Assembly (NCBI GenBank): GCA_029817715.1
Contig: JARUPY010000398.1
Coordinates: 806,001-870,000 of the forward strand
Direction of reading: 5' to 3'
Source of the DNA: Melastoma dodecandrum
Taxonomy: Eukaryota; Streptophyta; Magnoliopsida; Myrtales; Melastomataceae
DNA length: 64,000 bases
Made by a program: the position numbers and the translations under genes. The notes under the pieces are model-generated. The model made no database searches. It saw only the letters and a list, made by a program, of their open reading frames with translations, and was not told the origin of the DNA. Numbering within the stretch: position 1 is the stretch's first letter; every line of letters begins with the position of its first letter. This document shows, piece after piece, positions 26,808 through 36,245 of this stretch.

Positions 26808-27617
26808 ATGAGCGCAGTGGATTTTGCGACTTTCGTCGAGAGGCTTGGCGATGCCGCGACGGAGGCGATCCTTCCCTTCTTCCGCACGTCGGTCGGGACC
26901 GAAGATAAGAGCCGCGGCGGCCGCTTCGACCCGGTGACGGAGGCGGACCGTGCCGCCGAGGTCGCGATGCGCCGGAAGATCGAGGCGCAGTTTCCCGGCC
27001 ATGGCATCATCGGCGAGGAGTTCGGCGCGAAACGACCGGACGCCGAATATGTCTGGGTGCTGGATCCGATCGACGGAACCAAGGCCTTCATCGCCGGGCT
27101 GCCAACCTGGGGCGTGCTGATCGGGCTCCTTCACAAGGGGCGTCCCTGCTACGGGATGATGGTCCAGCCGTTCACGCAGGAACGCTTCGTCGGCGACGGG
27201 ACCAAGGCATCCTGGACCGGCGTCGGGCTTGGCGCGGCGCGCGGGAAACGCCGCCTCGGCACGCGCAAGTGCGATACGCTGAAGACGGCGACCCTGATGA
27301 CAACCTCGCCCCTGCTGTACCCCGGCGAAAAGCTCGAATCTCTCCGGCGGCTCGAGGCCGAGGTGCGTCTGACCCGCTACGGCTGCGACTGCTACGCGTT
27401 CGCGATGCTCGCGGCGGGCCATGTCGATTGCGTGATCGAATGCGGCGTGCAGCCCTATGACGTCGTGGCACTGATCCCGATCATCGAGGGGGCAGGGGGC
27501 ATCGTGACGACCTGGACGGGGGGCGACGCCTCGAGGGGCGGGGACGTCGTCGCCTCGGGAGACCGGCGCCTGCACGAGGAGGCGCTGGCGCGCCTGCGGG
27601 CCGCGGGGCCCTCGTAG
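26808..27617 (+). CDS. hisN: inositol monophosphatase family, histidinol-phosphatase HisN
   Basis: A 269-residue Mg-dependent phosphatase. FDPVTEADRAAE, GIIGEEFG, WVLDPIDGTKAFIAG (two metal-binding Asp) and CGVQPYDVVALIPIIEGAGG are the family motifs. Within the family the GLPTWGVLIGLLHKG and CYAFAMLAAGHVD text fits the HisN type, which dephosphorylates histidinol phosphate in actinobacteria and rhizobia. ATG 26808 has GGAG upstream. It faces the MmgR RNA (divergent) and ends at a shared terminator with bamA. A more general IMPase role cannot be excluded. Confidence 0.87.
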   Translation: MSAVDFATFVERLGDAATEAILPFFRTSVGTEDKSRGGRFDPVTEADRAAEVAMRRKIEAQFPGHGIIGEEFGAKRPDAEYVWVLDPIDGTKAFIAGLPTWGVLIGLLHKGRPCYGMMVQPFTQERFVGDGTKASWTGVGLGAARGKRRLGTRKCDTLKTATLMTTSPLLYPGEKLESLRRLEAEVRLTRYGCDCYAFAMLAAGHVDCVIECGVQPYDVVALIPIIEGAGGIVTTWTGGDASRGGDVVASGDRRLHEEALARLRAAGPS

Positions 27618-27697
27618 CCGACGTCGGTCGCCCCGATACGACGGCGCGACGCCCATTGATCAGCCGAGAAAACCAGCCAGCTTAGAAAACCGGCCAA

Positions 27698-27733
27698 GAA
27701 AAAAGGCGCTCCGTTGGGAGCGCCTTTTCGTTT
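27698..27733. terminator. bidirectional Rho-independent terminator between hisN and bamA
   Basis: GGCGCTCC pairs perfectly with GGAGCGCC around a GTTG loop (27705-27724). It is flanked by AAAAAA on the left and TTTTCGTTT on the right, so it can stop transcription from both hisN (plus) and bamA (minus). Confidence 0.93.
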
Positions 27734-27750
27734 CTGCCGGAAGGAGGCGA

Positions 27751-30195
27751 TCAGAAGGTCGCGCCACCCGAGAAGCGGAAGAACTGCGTCTGGTCGAATG
27801 GATCCTTCGTGATCGCCTTGGCGAAGTCGAAGCGGATCGGACCCAGCGGCGACGCCCAGATGAGCGACACGCCCGCCGCGCTGCGGATCGTCGTGCGGTC
27901 GGCGCCGATGACCACGCCGTAGTTGCCGTTCGGCAGCGCGTAGCCCTGAGCGGCGTTTCCGAGCGGCGCGGCGAACTGGGTCGGTCCCTTGTAGCCGAAG
28001 AGCGTACCGGCATCGAAGAAGACGGCGCCCTTCAGGCCAAGGTCGCGGGGGACGCCGTAGAGCGGGAACTGGCTCTCGATCGAGGCGCCGGCATATTCGG
28101 TGCCGCCGAGGCCGTTGCCCTGCAGACCGAAGAGGTTCGTCGCGTCGCGCGGGCCGATACCGCCGGGCGCGAAGCCGCGGACGAGGGTCGGACCAAGGTT
28201 GAAGTTGTTGAGGACGTTGAGCTGGCTGCCTCCGAAGGCGTGGATGTCGCCGGCCTGCAAGTGAACGAGGCCGATGATCTGGTCGTAGATCGGATGGTAG
28301 TAGCGGATGTCGCCCGTGGTGCGGATGAAGCGCTGGTCTCCGCCGGCGCCGGCCGCGTCCTGCCGAAGCTCGGCGAGGAAGCCTTCCGTCGGGCTCTTGC
28401 CGTTGTCGAGCGAGTTGTAGGACAGCGTGTAGCCGAAGAGCGACGTCACCGTCACGCCCTGCGCCGCCTTGAGGACGAGCGAGGCTTCGCCGTTCGCCAC
28501 GCAGTTCGGGATGCCCGGGATGTACTGCGGCGAGCCGGGCGTCGAGACGCCGGGCAGGTTAAACGAACAGTCGTTGTACGGGTACTGGTAGCTGTTCGGG
28601 ATCGAGAGCTGCGACCGGTAGATCGAGTAGCGGGGTGAGAAGGTGATCTCGTCCGTCACGGGGATCCCGAGGCGCAGCGTGCCGCCCGCGATGAAGTTGT
28701 TGTAGTACGAGTACTGCGAAACGTCGGATTGTTTGGCGAAGACGTCGAAGCCCGCGGCCAGACGACGGCCGAGGAAGTAGGGCTCGGTGAAGTTGAACTC
28801 GATGCCCTTCGTCCGCTGCCCGGCGGTCAGCGCGGCGCGCACGTACTGGCCCCGGCCGAGGAAGTTCGTCTCGGTGACCGAGACCTCGCCGATGAAGCCG
28901 TCGACCGTCGAGTAGCCGCCCGAGAGAGACAGCGAGCCCGTCGGCTGGTCCTGCACGTTGACGACGACGACGACGCGGTCGGTCGCCGAGCCTTGCTCGT
29001 TGGTGATCGTCACCTTCTTGAAGAAGCCGAGCGCGTTCAGCCGGCGCTCGGCCTTGTCGATCAGCACCTTGTTGTAGGCGTCGCCCTCGCCGATATCGAA
29101 CTCGCGGCGGATGACGTAGTCCCGCGTGCGGGTGTTGCCGCGGATGACGATACGCTCGATGTAGACGCGCGGACCCTGATCGACCGAGAAGACGATCGAG
29201 ACGGTGCGGGTCGTCGGGTCACGGTCGCCGCGCGGTTTGACGGTCGAGAAGGCGAAGCCGAGGCGGTTCACCTCGCGCGTCATGCCCTCGACCGACTTCT
29301 CGACGAGGTCGCCGTTGTAGGTGTCGCCGACCGAGAACCGGACGTAGGGCAGCAGCTGCGCGTTCGCGATCTGGGGGACGTGCGAATCCACCGTGACGCT
29401 GCCGACGCGGTACTGCGGGCCTTCCTCGACCGTGATCGTGATGATGTAGCCGCCGGCTGCGGGATCGTAGCGGGCGTCGGAGCCGATGACGCGGAAGTCG
29501 GCGTAGCCGTTCTTCAGGTAGAAGCGGCGGATGATCTCGAGGTCGTTGCCGATGCGCTCGGGATCGTAGACGTCGGACGACTTGAAGAACGACAGGAAGT
29601 TCATCTCCGTCGTCTGCATCAGACCGCGCAGGCGGCTGTCCGAGAAGGCGTTGTTGCCGACGAAGTTGATCGACTTCACGCCGGTCTTGTCGCCTTCGTT
29701 GATGGTGAAGACGACGTCCAGCGCGCCGTTGGGCAGCTGCACGGTGCGGGCGGTGACCGTGGCCGCGGCGCGGCCCGAGCGGCGGTAGATGTCCTTGATC
29801 CGCTCGACGTCGGCGGCGACGATCGTGGGGCTGTAGGCGCCGCGCGACTTCGTCGAAACTTCGCCGGCGAGCTGGTCGGACTTGACCTTGCTGTTGCCCT
29901 CGAAGGCGACCCGGTTGACGGTGCGGTTCTCGTTGACGGTGATCACGACGCCGCCGCCACCGCGGCTGACGCGGACGTCAGAGAAGAGCCCCGTTGCGTA
30001 GAGGTCCTTGACGCCCTGGTTGACCTGTTCCGCCGATGTCCCGGCGAAATAGGAGCGGATGGTTTCGGCATCGACGCGGTGGTTGCCGCGGACGGTGACG
30101 GCGGCTGCCCAGGCCGAGGACAGGAAGGCCAAAAGTGTCAGGGTGACGGCTGCGATGCCTGCGACCCGGTGGAAATGACCCTTTGACAGAAACAT
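27751..30195 (-). CDS. bamA: outer membrane protein assembly factor BamA
   Basis: An 814-residue Omp85 protein. A signal peptide (about 1-30, ending SSAWA) is followed by five POTRA domains to about residue 400 (VTVRGNHRVDAETIRSYF, VNRVAFEGNSKVKSDQL, RIVIRGNTRTRDYVIRREF) and a C-terminal beta barrel ending in GGATF with the terminal aromatic residue. The barrel contains ASPLGPIRFDFA, the conserved strand near the end. BamA folds outer-membrane proteins. The ATG at 30195 has AGG five bases upstream; the frame is open further up to 30300. It follows rseP after 258 bases; the lpxD-fabZ-lpxA genes that often come next are absent. Confidence 0.96.
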   Translation of the reverse strand: MFLSKGHFHRVAGIAAVTLTLLAFLSSAWAAAVTVRGNHRVDAETIRSYFAGTSAEQVNQGVKDLYATGLFSDVRVSRGGGGVVITVNENRTVNRVAFEGNSKVKSDQLAGEVSTKSRGAYSPTIVAADVERIKDIYRRSGRAAATVTARTVQLPNGALDVVFTINEGDKTGVKSINFVGNNAFSDSRLRGLMQTTEMNFLSFFKSSDVYDPERIGNDLEIIRRFYLKNGYADFRVIGSDARYDPAAGGYIITITVEEGPQYRVGSVTVDSHVPQIANAQLLPYVRFSVGDTYNGDLVEKSVEGMTREVNRLGFAFSTVKPRGDRDPTTRTVSIVFSVDQGPRVYIERIVIRGNTRTRDYVIRREFDIGEGDAYNKVLIDKAERRLNALGFFKKVTITNEQGSATDRVVVVVNVQDQPTGSLSLSGGYSTVDGFIGEVSVTETNFLGRGQYVRAALTAGQRTKGIEFNFTEPYFLGRRLAAGFDVFAKQSDVSQYSYYNNFIAGGTLRLGIPVTDEITFSPRYSIYRSQLSIPNSYQYPYNDCSFNLPGVSTPGSPQYIPGIPNCVANGEASLVLKAAQGVTVTSLFGYTLSYNSLDNGKSPTEGFLAELRQDAAGAGGDQRFIRTTGDIRYYHPIYDQIIGLVHLQAGDIHAFGGSQLNVLNNFNLGPTLVRGFAPGGIGPRDATNLFGLQGNGLGGTEYAGASIESQFPLYGVPRDLGLKGAVFFDAGTLFGYKGPTQFAAPLGNAAQGYALPNGNYGVVIGADRTTIRSAAGVSLIWASPLGPIRFDFAKAITKDPFDQTQFFRFSGGATF

Positions 30196-30419
30196 ACCTG
30201 GTCGGACCCCCGCATCGCTTTCAAGGAAGCGCCGCCTCGCGGCGGAGTGTCGAAGGTGCGCGAGCGCACTCTCGGCCGGGTCAGCGGGCCCCTCACCCAC
30301 TTCCCCACGCTTCGTCTTTCGCTTCTAGCCTCTTTGCCCAGGCCTGGGAACGTTGTTCGCCCGGAGCGGGGCGTTTTCACCCTGCCGTGGCGATCAAGAC
30401 ACGCTTTACGGCAAAAAGA

Positions 30420-30442
30420 GGGTTAACTGGCAAGGTTAACCC
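30420..30442. promoter_or_regulatory. inverted repeat GGGTTAAC-N7-GTTAACCC upstream of bamA
   Basis: Perfect 8-bp arms spaced by seven bases, between rseP and bamA and about 225 bases before the bamA start. TTAA is rare in this high-GC DNA, which makes an operator-like role plausible. The TTAA words are nine bases apart, not the seven of a CtrA site. Confidence 0.4.
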
Positions 30443-30453
30443 ACTGTTGATAC

Positions 30454-31608
30454 TTACTTTTTGTCAACGCCCGTCTGCGTCGCGGAGCGCCCTGCGAGAT
30501 GCTGCGAGACCTGCCGCGAGATGTCGTTGAACGTCACCAAAAGTGACAGCGCGGCGACGAAAGTGAGGCCGATCTTGAACCCGACCTGCTGGGCGCGCTC
30601 GGGCAGGGCCTTTCCGCGGATCGCCTCGATCAGGAAGAACAGCAGGAAGCCGCCGTCGAGGAGCGGGATCGGCAGCAGGTTCAGAAGGCCGATCGAGACC
30701 GAGATGATGGCCACGATCTCGAGGAAGGGCGTCACGCCGAGCTCGGCGACCTTCCCGGACATCTGCGCGATGCCGATCGGGCCGGACAACTGATCGGTCG
30801 ATTCGCGTCCTTCGACGAGCCCCTTGAGGAAATGGCCGGTGATGGCGATTCGAAACCAGACCTCCTGGGCACCGCGCTCGATCGCCGGGCCGATGGCGTA
30901 GCGCTTGGTGTGGATGCCCTCGAGCACCGGCGACACGCCGAGCATGTACGTCTTCATCGAGCCGACGAGGGCGGGGATCTCCCCACGCCGCGGCGTCGCG
31001 ACGAGGAGCTTCTCCTGGCCCTGGCGGTCGACGGTGATCTCCATCGGGCTGCCGTCGCTGAACAGCATCAGGCGCTTGAGGTCGTTGAAATTGTCGATCG
31101 CCCGCCCGTCGATGGCGCGGATCGTGTCCTGCGGCGCGACGCCCGCCGCGGCGGCCGCGCTCCCGGGGAACACGGTGGCGACCTTCGTGCTGATCACGTC
31201 TTCACCGGAAAAATGAAAGAGACCGGCGAAAATCACGATGGCGACGATGAAATTGGCGATAGGGCCGGCGGCCACGATGGCCATTCGCTGCCAGACGCTC
31301 TTGGCGAACAGCGAGTCTTTCCGGTCCTCCTCCGTCGCGCCGGCGAGGGTGTCCGCGTCGGGCACGGAGGCCGCATTGGGGTCGCCGTGGAATTTTACGT
31401 AGCCGCCGAGCGGTAGGGCAGCGAGGCGCCAGCGGGTGCCTTTGCGGTCGACGTAGTGTAGGAGCTCCGGCCCGAATCCGAGCGAGAACGCATCGACCTT
31501 CACGCCGCACCAGCGTCCGACGAGGAAATGGCCCATCTCGTGGAAGAAGACCAGAACGGTCACGGCGACGAGAAACGGGACGACGTTGTAGAAGACGGAA
31601 TGAAGCAC
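30454..31608 (-). CDS. rseP: site-2 protease RseP
   Basis: A 384-residue intramembrane zinc metalloprotease. HEMGH at residues 23-27 in the first membrane helix is the active site, and NLLPIPLLDGG in the third helix provides the metal-binding Asp. One PDZ domain (about 130-200) contains VFPGSAAAAAGVAPQDTI, and VKFHGDPNA and AGPIANFIVAI are family blocks. It cleaves anti-sigma factors and remnant signal peptides. It lies in the dxr-rseP-bamA order typical of proteobacteria, 109 bases after dxr. Confidence 0.95.
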   Translation of the reverse strand: MLHSVFYNVVPFLVAVTVLVFFHEMGHFLVGRWCGVKVDAFSLGFGPELLHYVDRKGTRWRLAALPLGGYVKFHGDPNAASVPDADTLAGATEEDRKDSLFAKSVWQRMAIVAAGPIANFIVAIVIFAGLFHFSGEDVISTKVATVFPGSAAAAAGVAPQDTIRAIDGRAIDNFNDLKRLMLFSDGSPMEITVDRQGQEKLLVATPRRGEIPALVGSMKTYMLGVSPVLEGIHTKRYAIGPAIERGAQEVWFRIAITGHFLKGLVEGRESTDQLSGPIGIAQMSGKVAELGVTPFLEIVAIISVSIGLLNLLPIPLLDGGFLLFFLIEAIRGKALPERAQQVGFKIGLTFVAALSLLVTFNDISRQVSQHLAGRSATQTGVDKK

Positions 31609-31717
31609 GCGCCTCTCCTGAACCTCGCTCCGGCCAGCCGCCGCCGTGGTGAAAGCCCGAGGCTACGCCTTGAAGGTTGCGCAACCGCTCGAGCCCGGCT
31701 CGTCCCGAAGGAGATGG

Positions 31718-32956
31718 TTATTGATTCGTTAAAATCGCGCCGCCGTCGAGGCGGCGAAGGCCCGCACGGGTTCTTTCTCTGACAATATGGTCAACGGCGA
31801 GCGCGTCCGCGACGGACGCCGGCTCGCGCGCCGTCCCGTCGCCGATCGCCGCCTCGCAGGCCTCCTCGACCAGGCGGGCGATGTCATGGAACGATATGAG
31901 CTTTTGGAGGAAGGCCTCGACCGCGATTTCGTTCGCCGCGTTCATCACGGTCGGTAAGCCGCAGCCGGCTTTAAGGGCGTCAAGGGCGACGCGCAGCGCC
32001 GGAAACCGATCGTGGTCGGGCCGCTCGAAGGTCAATGTCCCGATCGTCGCGAGGTCGAGGCGCCGCGCGGCCGTGCGGATGCGCTCCGGATAGGAGAGGC
32101 AGTGCCCGATCGGCACCTTCATGTCCGGCATGGCCAAGCCGGCGGTGACGGATCCGTCCGCGAAGCTGACGAGGCCGTGCACGATCGATTGGGCGTGCAC
32201 GAGCACGTCGAGGCGGTCGGGATGGACGCCGAAAAGGTGGTGCGCCTCGATGACCTCGAGCCCTTTGTTCATCAGCCCGGCGGAATCGACCGTCACCTTC
32301 GGCCCCATGGCCCAATTCGGGTGGGCCAGCGCCTGTTCGGGGGTGGCGGCGGCGATGGCGTCGCGCGTCCAGGTACGGAACGGGCCACCCGATGCGGTCA
32401 GGGTCATCATCTCGATCGAGGCGGGGTCCGCATCGCCGAGCGCCTGGAAGATCGCATTGTGTTCGCTGTCGACCGGCAGCAGCCGGTTTCCGCCTTCCTC
32501 CGCCTGGCGCATGAAGGCGGGGCCGGCGCACACGAGGCACTCCTTGTTGGCGAGCGCGATGGTGCGGCCGGCCTCGAGCGCGGCGAAGGTCGGCTTGACG
32601 CCGGCGGTGCCGGCGATCGCGCCCATGACAAGATCGCTCGGGTGGAGCGCCGCCTCGATCACGGCGTCCGCGCCGGCCGCCGCCGTGATGCCGGTGCCGG
32701 CAAGGAGGCTTTTGAGCTCGGCATAGCCCGAGGGGTCGGCAAGCGCGGCGAAGCCTGCGTTCAGCCGGATCGCCGTCTTGGCGAGCGCCACAGGGTCGCG
32801 GCCGCCGGCGACGGCGACGACGGTGAAACGGTCGGCGGCCGGGGCGAGGAGGTCCGCCGTCGAACGACCGATCGAGCCCGTCGCGCCGAGAATTGTGATG
32901 CTGCGGGGCGCGGCGGGGGCGGAGCCGGAGCGCGTGGTCTCGACGATCTGATCCAT
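31718..32956 (-). CDS. dxr: 1-deoxy-D-xylulose 5-phosphate reductoisomerase
   Basis: A 412-residue enzyme of the MEP isoprenoid pathway, converting DXP to MEP with NADPH. ITILGATGSIGRST is the NADPH loop; ANKECLVCAGP, LPVDSEHNAIFQ (metal-binding), TLTASGGPFR, HPNWAMGPKVTVDSA and NKGLEVIEAHHLF are the conserved active-site blocks. The ATG at 32956 follows AAGGGAAA; the longer open frame upstream overlaps cdsA and is not used. It provides precursors for undecaprenyl phosphate, whose synthase uppS is two genes upstream in the same operon. Confidence 0.97.
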   Translation of the reverse strand: MDQIVETTRSGSAPAAPRSITILGATGSIGRSTADLLAPAADRFTVVAVAGGRDPVALAKTAIRLNAGFAALADPSGYAELKSLLAGTGITAAAGADAVIEAALHPSDLVMGAIAGTAGVKPTFAALEAGRTIALANKECLVCAGPAFMRQAEEGGNRLLPVDSEHNAIFQALGDADPASIEMMTLTASGGPFRTWTRDAIAAATPEQALAHPNWAMGPKVTVDSAGLMNKGLEVIEAHHLFGVHPDRLDVLVHAQSIVHGLVSFADGSVTAGLAMPDMKVPIGHCLSYPERIRTAARRLDLATIGTLTFERPDHDRFPALRVALDALKAGCGLPTVMNAANEIAVEAFLQKLISFHDIARLVEEACEAAIGDGTAREPASVADALAVDHIVRERTRAGLRRLDGGAILTNQ

Positions 32957-32976
32957 GCGCTTTCCCTTACCGGCTG

Positions 32977-33840
32977 TCAGGTCCAATAGAAAAGCCCGCC
33001 CGCGACGGAGGGCAGGCCGCTGCGCAGGTAACCGACGAGGAAGGCGAAGATCGCTGCGGCAATGAAGCCGTCGAGCCGGTCCATGATGCCGCCGTGGCCG
33101 GGAATGAGACGTCCGGAATCCTTGACGCCGAACCGTCGTTTGATCGCCGATTCGAACGCGTCGCCCGCTTGCGAGAAGATCGAGGCCAGGAGGCTGAGGA
33201 CGAGGATGTGAGCGAGCGCGGGCGGCGCCGGCAGGTCGCGCACCGCCGTGAAGGTGCCGAACAGCGCACCGGCGGCGAGCCCCGTCAGCGTCCCCGACCA
33301 TGTCTTCGACGGCGAAACGCGCGGCCAGATCTTCGGGCCGCCGATGAGCCGACCGCCGAAATAGGCGAAGACATCGGTCGACCAGACGACGGCAAAGAGC
33401 CAGATGATCGAGCGGCTGCCGAAGGGAAAGGAGAAGCGCAGCGCCACCACCGAAAGGAGGAGCAGGCCCGCGTAGACCTGGCCCGATGCCACCCATGCTT
33501 TCGCGCCGGGCTCCGCCAGCGCCGCCTGGGTGGCGCCCGCGACGGCGAGAAGCAGCAACGCCGAGCCCGCGTCCGCACGCGCGGTTCCGGCGACGAGGAG
33601 CAGCGCCAGGATGCCGATCAGGACGTGGACGGCATCGGCCCCGCGCCCGGGCAGCCGCAGCCACTCGATGAGCACGGCGAACGACGCCGCGAACCAGGCG
33701 GCCAGGAAGGCGATGCCGCCGAGCTTCGTCGTGAGGATGGCGATGGCGAGGAGGACCAGGCCCGACGCGGCGCGTACCCCGAGGTCGCCGAGCCGGCTCG
33801 TGCGCGCCTGCGGTTCGCCGCCGGGCCCGCTCGTCGTCAT
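32977..33840 (-). CDS. cdsA: phosphatidate cytidylyltransferase
   Basis: A 287-residue integral membrane enzyme with about seven or eight helices that makes CDP-diacylglycerol for phospholipid synthesis. The C-terminal signature SAIKRRFGVKDSG followed by LIPGHGGIMDRLD fits the CdsA family pattern completely. SPSKTWSGTLTGL is another conserved loop. The ATG at 33840 is only 22 bases after the uppS stop and 287 residues is normal; the open frame above it overlaps uppS and is Arg-rich. dxr begins 20 bases downstream. Confidence 0.95.
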   Translation of the reverse strand: MTTSGPGGEPQARTSRLGDLGVRAASGLVLLAIAILTTKLGGIAFLAAWFAASFAVLIEWLRLPGRGADAVHVLIGILALLLVAGTARADAGSALLLLAVAGATQAALAEPGAKAWVASGQVYAGLLLLSVVALRFSFPFGSRSIIWLFAVVWSTDVFAYFGGRLIGGPKIWPRVSPSKTWSGTLTGLAAGALFGTFTAVRDLPAPPALAHILVLSLLASIFSQAGDAFESAIKRRFGVKDSGRLIPGHGGIMDRLDGFIAAAIFAFLVGYLRSGLPSVAGGLFYWT

Positions 33841-33862
33841 CGCCGCACGGCGCCGGGCAGCG

Positions 33863-34645
33863 TCACGAGCCGGTGCGCGCCGCGATCGCGCGTGCCGGCC
33901 CGAGCCGGCCGAAGCGCCGCTCCCGCGCCGCATATTCGCCGAGCGCCGCCTCGAAGGCGGCACGGTCGAAGTCCGGCCAGAGCACCGCCAGGAAGACGAA
34001 CTCGCTGTAGGCGGACTGCCACAGGAGAAAGTTCGAGAGGCGCTGCTCGCCGGATGTGCGGATGATGAGGTCGGGGTCCGGCAGGCCGGAGGTGCCGAGG
34101 TGGTCGGCGATGAGGTCCGCGTCGATCTGATGCTCCGCGAGCTCGCCGGCCGCGAGCTTGCGGGCGATGGCCCGCGTCGCCGCGGCGATCTCCTGGCGGC
34201 CGCCGTAGTTGAAGGCCACGGCCAGCGTCAGGCCGCGGTTGAAGCGCGTCAGCGTCTCGGCTTCCTCCAGAAGGCCGCGGATGTCGGGCTGCAGGTCTGC
34301 GCGGTCGCCGATGACGAGGACGCGAACATGCGCCTCATGCAGTTCGACCAGATCCTTGCGGATGAAGCGCTTCAGAAGGGACATCAGGTCCTGGATCTCC
34401 TGGAGCGGGCGGCTCCAGTTCTCGATCGAAAAGCTGTAGACGGTCAGATAGTCGATCGAGAGCTCGATGGCGGTGCGCACGGCGCCGCGCAGAGCCTCGA
34501 GACCGCGACGATGGCCCTCGATCCGAGGCAGGCCGCGGCTTGCCGCCCAGCGCCCATTGCCGTCCATGATCAGGCCGACATGCACCGGAACGCCGTCCCG
34601 GCGGCCCTCTTGGACTGGCGGCATCTCCTTCGCGAGACTCGGCAT
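33863..34645 (-). CDS. uppS: undecaprenyl pyrophosphate synthase
   Basis: A 260-residue cis-prenyltransferase making the C55 lipid carrier for cell-wall synthesis. [13 protein letters not shown] carries the catalytic Asp; [24 protein letters not shown] and [19 protein letters not shown] with AYSEFVF are the remaining family blocks. The length is typical. It is the third gene of the pyrH-frr-uppS-cdsA-dxr-rseP-bamA cluster, 124 bases after frr. Confidence 0.97.
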   Translation of the reverse strand: MPSLAKEMPPVQEGRRDGVPVHVGLIMDGNGRWAASRGLPRIEGHRRGLEALRGAVRTAIELSIDYLTVYSFSIENWSRPLQEIQDLMSLLKRFIRKDLVELHEAHVRVLVIGDRADLQPDIRGLLEEAETLTRFNRGLTLAVAFNYGGRQEIAAATRAIARKLAAGELAEHQIDADLIADHLGTSGLPDPDLIIRTSGEQRLSNFLLWQSAYSEFVFLAVLWPDFDRAAFEAALGEYAARERRFGRLGPARAIAARTGS

Positions 34646-34769
34646 CGAGATTCCAGGTTGTGGGCGACCGCATCCTGCGCGTGGGAGAGCCCCTAGCGCT
34701 ACACCAAATCGACGCCGATGACCAAGATGTGGGTCGGCTCGCGCGGCACGCTCGACTTCGCGAGCGCGC

Positions 34770-35330
34770 TCAGACCTGCATGATTTCCTTTTCCTTGGCG
34801 GCGAGCGTCTGGTCGATCTCGCCGATGAACTGGTCCGTCGCCTTCTGGACGTCGGTCTCCAGCTTCTTCTCCTCGTCCTCGGAGATGTCCTTGTCCTTGA
34901 GCTGCTTCTTCAGCGTGTCGATGCCGTCGCGCCGAACGTGCCGGACGGCGACGCGCGCCTCCTCGGTATAGCGATGGGCGACCTTCACCATCTCCTTGCG
35001 GCGCTGCTCGTTGAGTTCGGGGATGCGGATGCGCAGGATCTGGCCCTCGGTCGTCGGCGACAGGCCGAGGTTTGAATCACGGATCGCCTTCTCGACGGCG
35101 CCGACCATGCCCTTGTCCCAGACCTGCACCGAGAGCATGCGCGACTCGGGCACGCTGATCGTCGCGACCTGATTGATCGGCATCCTCTGACCGTAGGCCT
35201 CGACCTCGATCGGCTCGAGCAGGCTCGCCGAGGCGCGCCCGGTGCGCAGGCCGCCGAGTTCGTGCTTCAAGGTCTGCACGGCGCCCTGCATCCGGCGCTT
35301 GAGGTCGGACAGATCGAGTGCCGTGCTCAT
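34770..35330 (-). CDS. frr: ribosome recycling factor
   Basis: A 186-residue two-domain protein that, with EF-G, splits the ribosome after termination. [34 protein letters not shown] and [20 protein letters not shown] belong to the compact domain, and the C-terminal helix ends in [16 protein letters not shown] and RRKEMVK are typical. The ATG at 35330 follows AGGGA. It comes 47 bases after pyrH in the conserved pyrH-frr pair. Confidence 0.97.
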   Translation of the reverse strand: MSTALDLSDLKRRMQGAVQTLKHELGGLRTGRASASLLEPIEVEAYGQRMPINQVATISVPESRMLSVQVWDKGMVGAVEKAIRDSNLGLSPTTEGQILRIRIPELNEQRRKEMVKVAHRYTEEARVAVRHVRRDGIDTLKKQLKDKDISEDEEKKLETDVQKATDQFIGEIDQTLAAKEKEIMQV

Positions 35331-35377
35331 GCAATCCCTGCTGTTAGAGGCGAGGCCCGCGGCGCGACCTGCGGAGG

Positions 35378-36106
35378 TCACGGCGTGACGAGCGTCGACG
35401 TCGACGTTCCTTCGAGCGCGTCGCAGATCGCGCCGTCCCTCTGGATGGAGAAGACGATTATCGGAATTCGGTTCTCGCGAGCAAGGGCGAAAGCGGCCGT
35501 GTCCATGACGGCGAGGCTCTTCGAGATGGCCTCGTCGTGCGTCAGCGTGTCGTAGCGCGTCGCGGTTGGGTCGCGCTTCGGATCGGCGGAATAGACGCCG
35601 TCGACCTGCGTCGCCTTCAAGATCGCGTCGCAGGACAATTCGCAGCCGCGCAGGACGGCGCCCGTGTCCGTCGTGAAGAAGGGATTGCCGGTGCCCCCTG
35701 CCAGGATCACGATGCGACGCTTGGCGAGATGGTGCAGTGCCGCCTGGCGCGAATAGGCCTCGCACAGCGAGGGCATCGGCACGGCCGATAGGACGCGAGC
35801 CGCCTTGCCGGCTTTCTCGATCGCGAATTCGACGGCCAGCGCGTTCATGACGGTCGCCAGCATGCCGATCGAGTCGGCGCGCGCCCGTTCGATGCCGGAA
35901 TCCGCGCCCTGGATGCCGCGGAAGAAATTGCCACCGCCGACGACGACCGCGACCTCGACGCCGAGCTCGGCCGCGTGGGCGAGGTCGACGGCGATCTTGT
36001 TGAGGACGCCGATGTCGAGGCCGTGGCTCTGCTTACCCTGGAGCGCCTCGCCCGACATCTTGACGACGACGCGCTTCCACCTCGATTTCCGCTCGCCGCT
36101 CGACAT
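35378..36106 (-). CDS. pyrH: UMP kinase
   Basis: A 242-residue amino acid kinase-fold enzyme phosphorylating UMP to [15 protein letters not shown] is the N-terminal phosphate loop, [13 protein letters not shown] the substrate region, [17 protein letters not shown] the nucleotide region, and VDGVYSADP the conserved strand. It heads this cluster; rpsB and tsf, which often precede it, are not here, and the upstream neighbour is a divergent MFS gene. Confidence 0.97.
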   Translation of the reverse strand: MSSGERKSRWKRVVVKMSGEALQGKQSHGLDIGVLNKIAVDLAHAAELGVEVAVVVGGGNFFRGIQGADSGIERARADSIGMLATVMNALAVEFAIEKAGKAARVLSAVPMPSLCEAYSRQAALHHLAKRRIVILAGGTGNPFFTTDTGAVLRGCELSCDAILKATQVDGVYSADPKRDPTATRYDTLTHDEAISKSLAVMDTAAFALARENRIPIIVFSIQRDGAICDALEGTSTSTLVTP

Positions 36107-36245
36107 GTCGCACCTCCGCCGTGCCGGGATTAGGCGGTTTGCCGAGGGCTTTCAACCGAGGTGGCGGCGACGGGCATCGCCGAGGCCGAAACGAACGGCA
36201 TCGTGAACGCGGTCCCGGCTCGCTTCGGGGCGCTTGCTTCGGTAG

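Noticed and set aside
30420..30442. CtrA binding site upstream of bamA
   Set aside because: The TTAA words are nine bases apart rather than seven, so it does not fit the CtrA consensus.
31718..33664. A 648-codon frame suggesting a fused long dxr
   Set aside because: Its upstream part is cdsA read in the wrong frame; dxr starts cleanly at 32956 behind a ribosome binding site.
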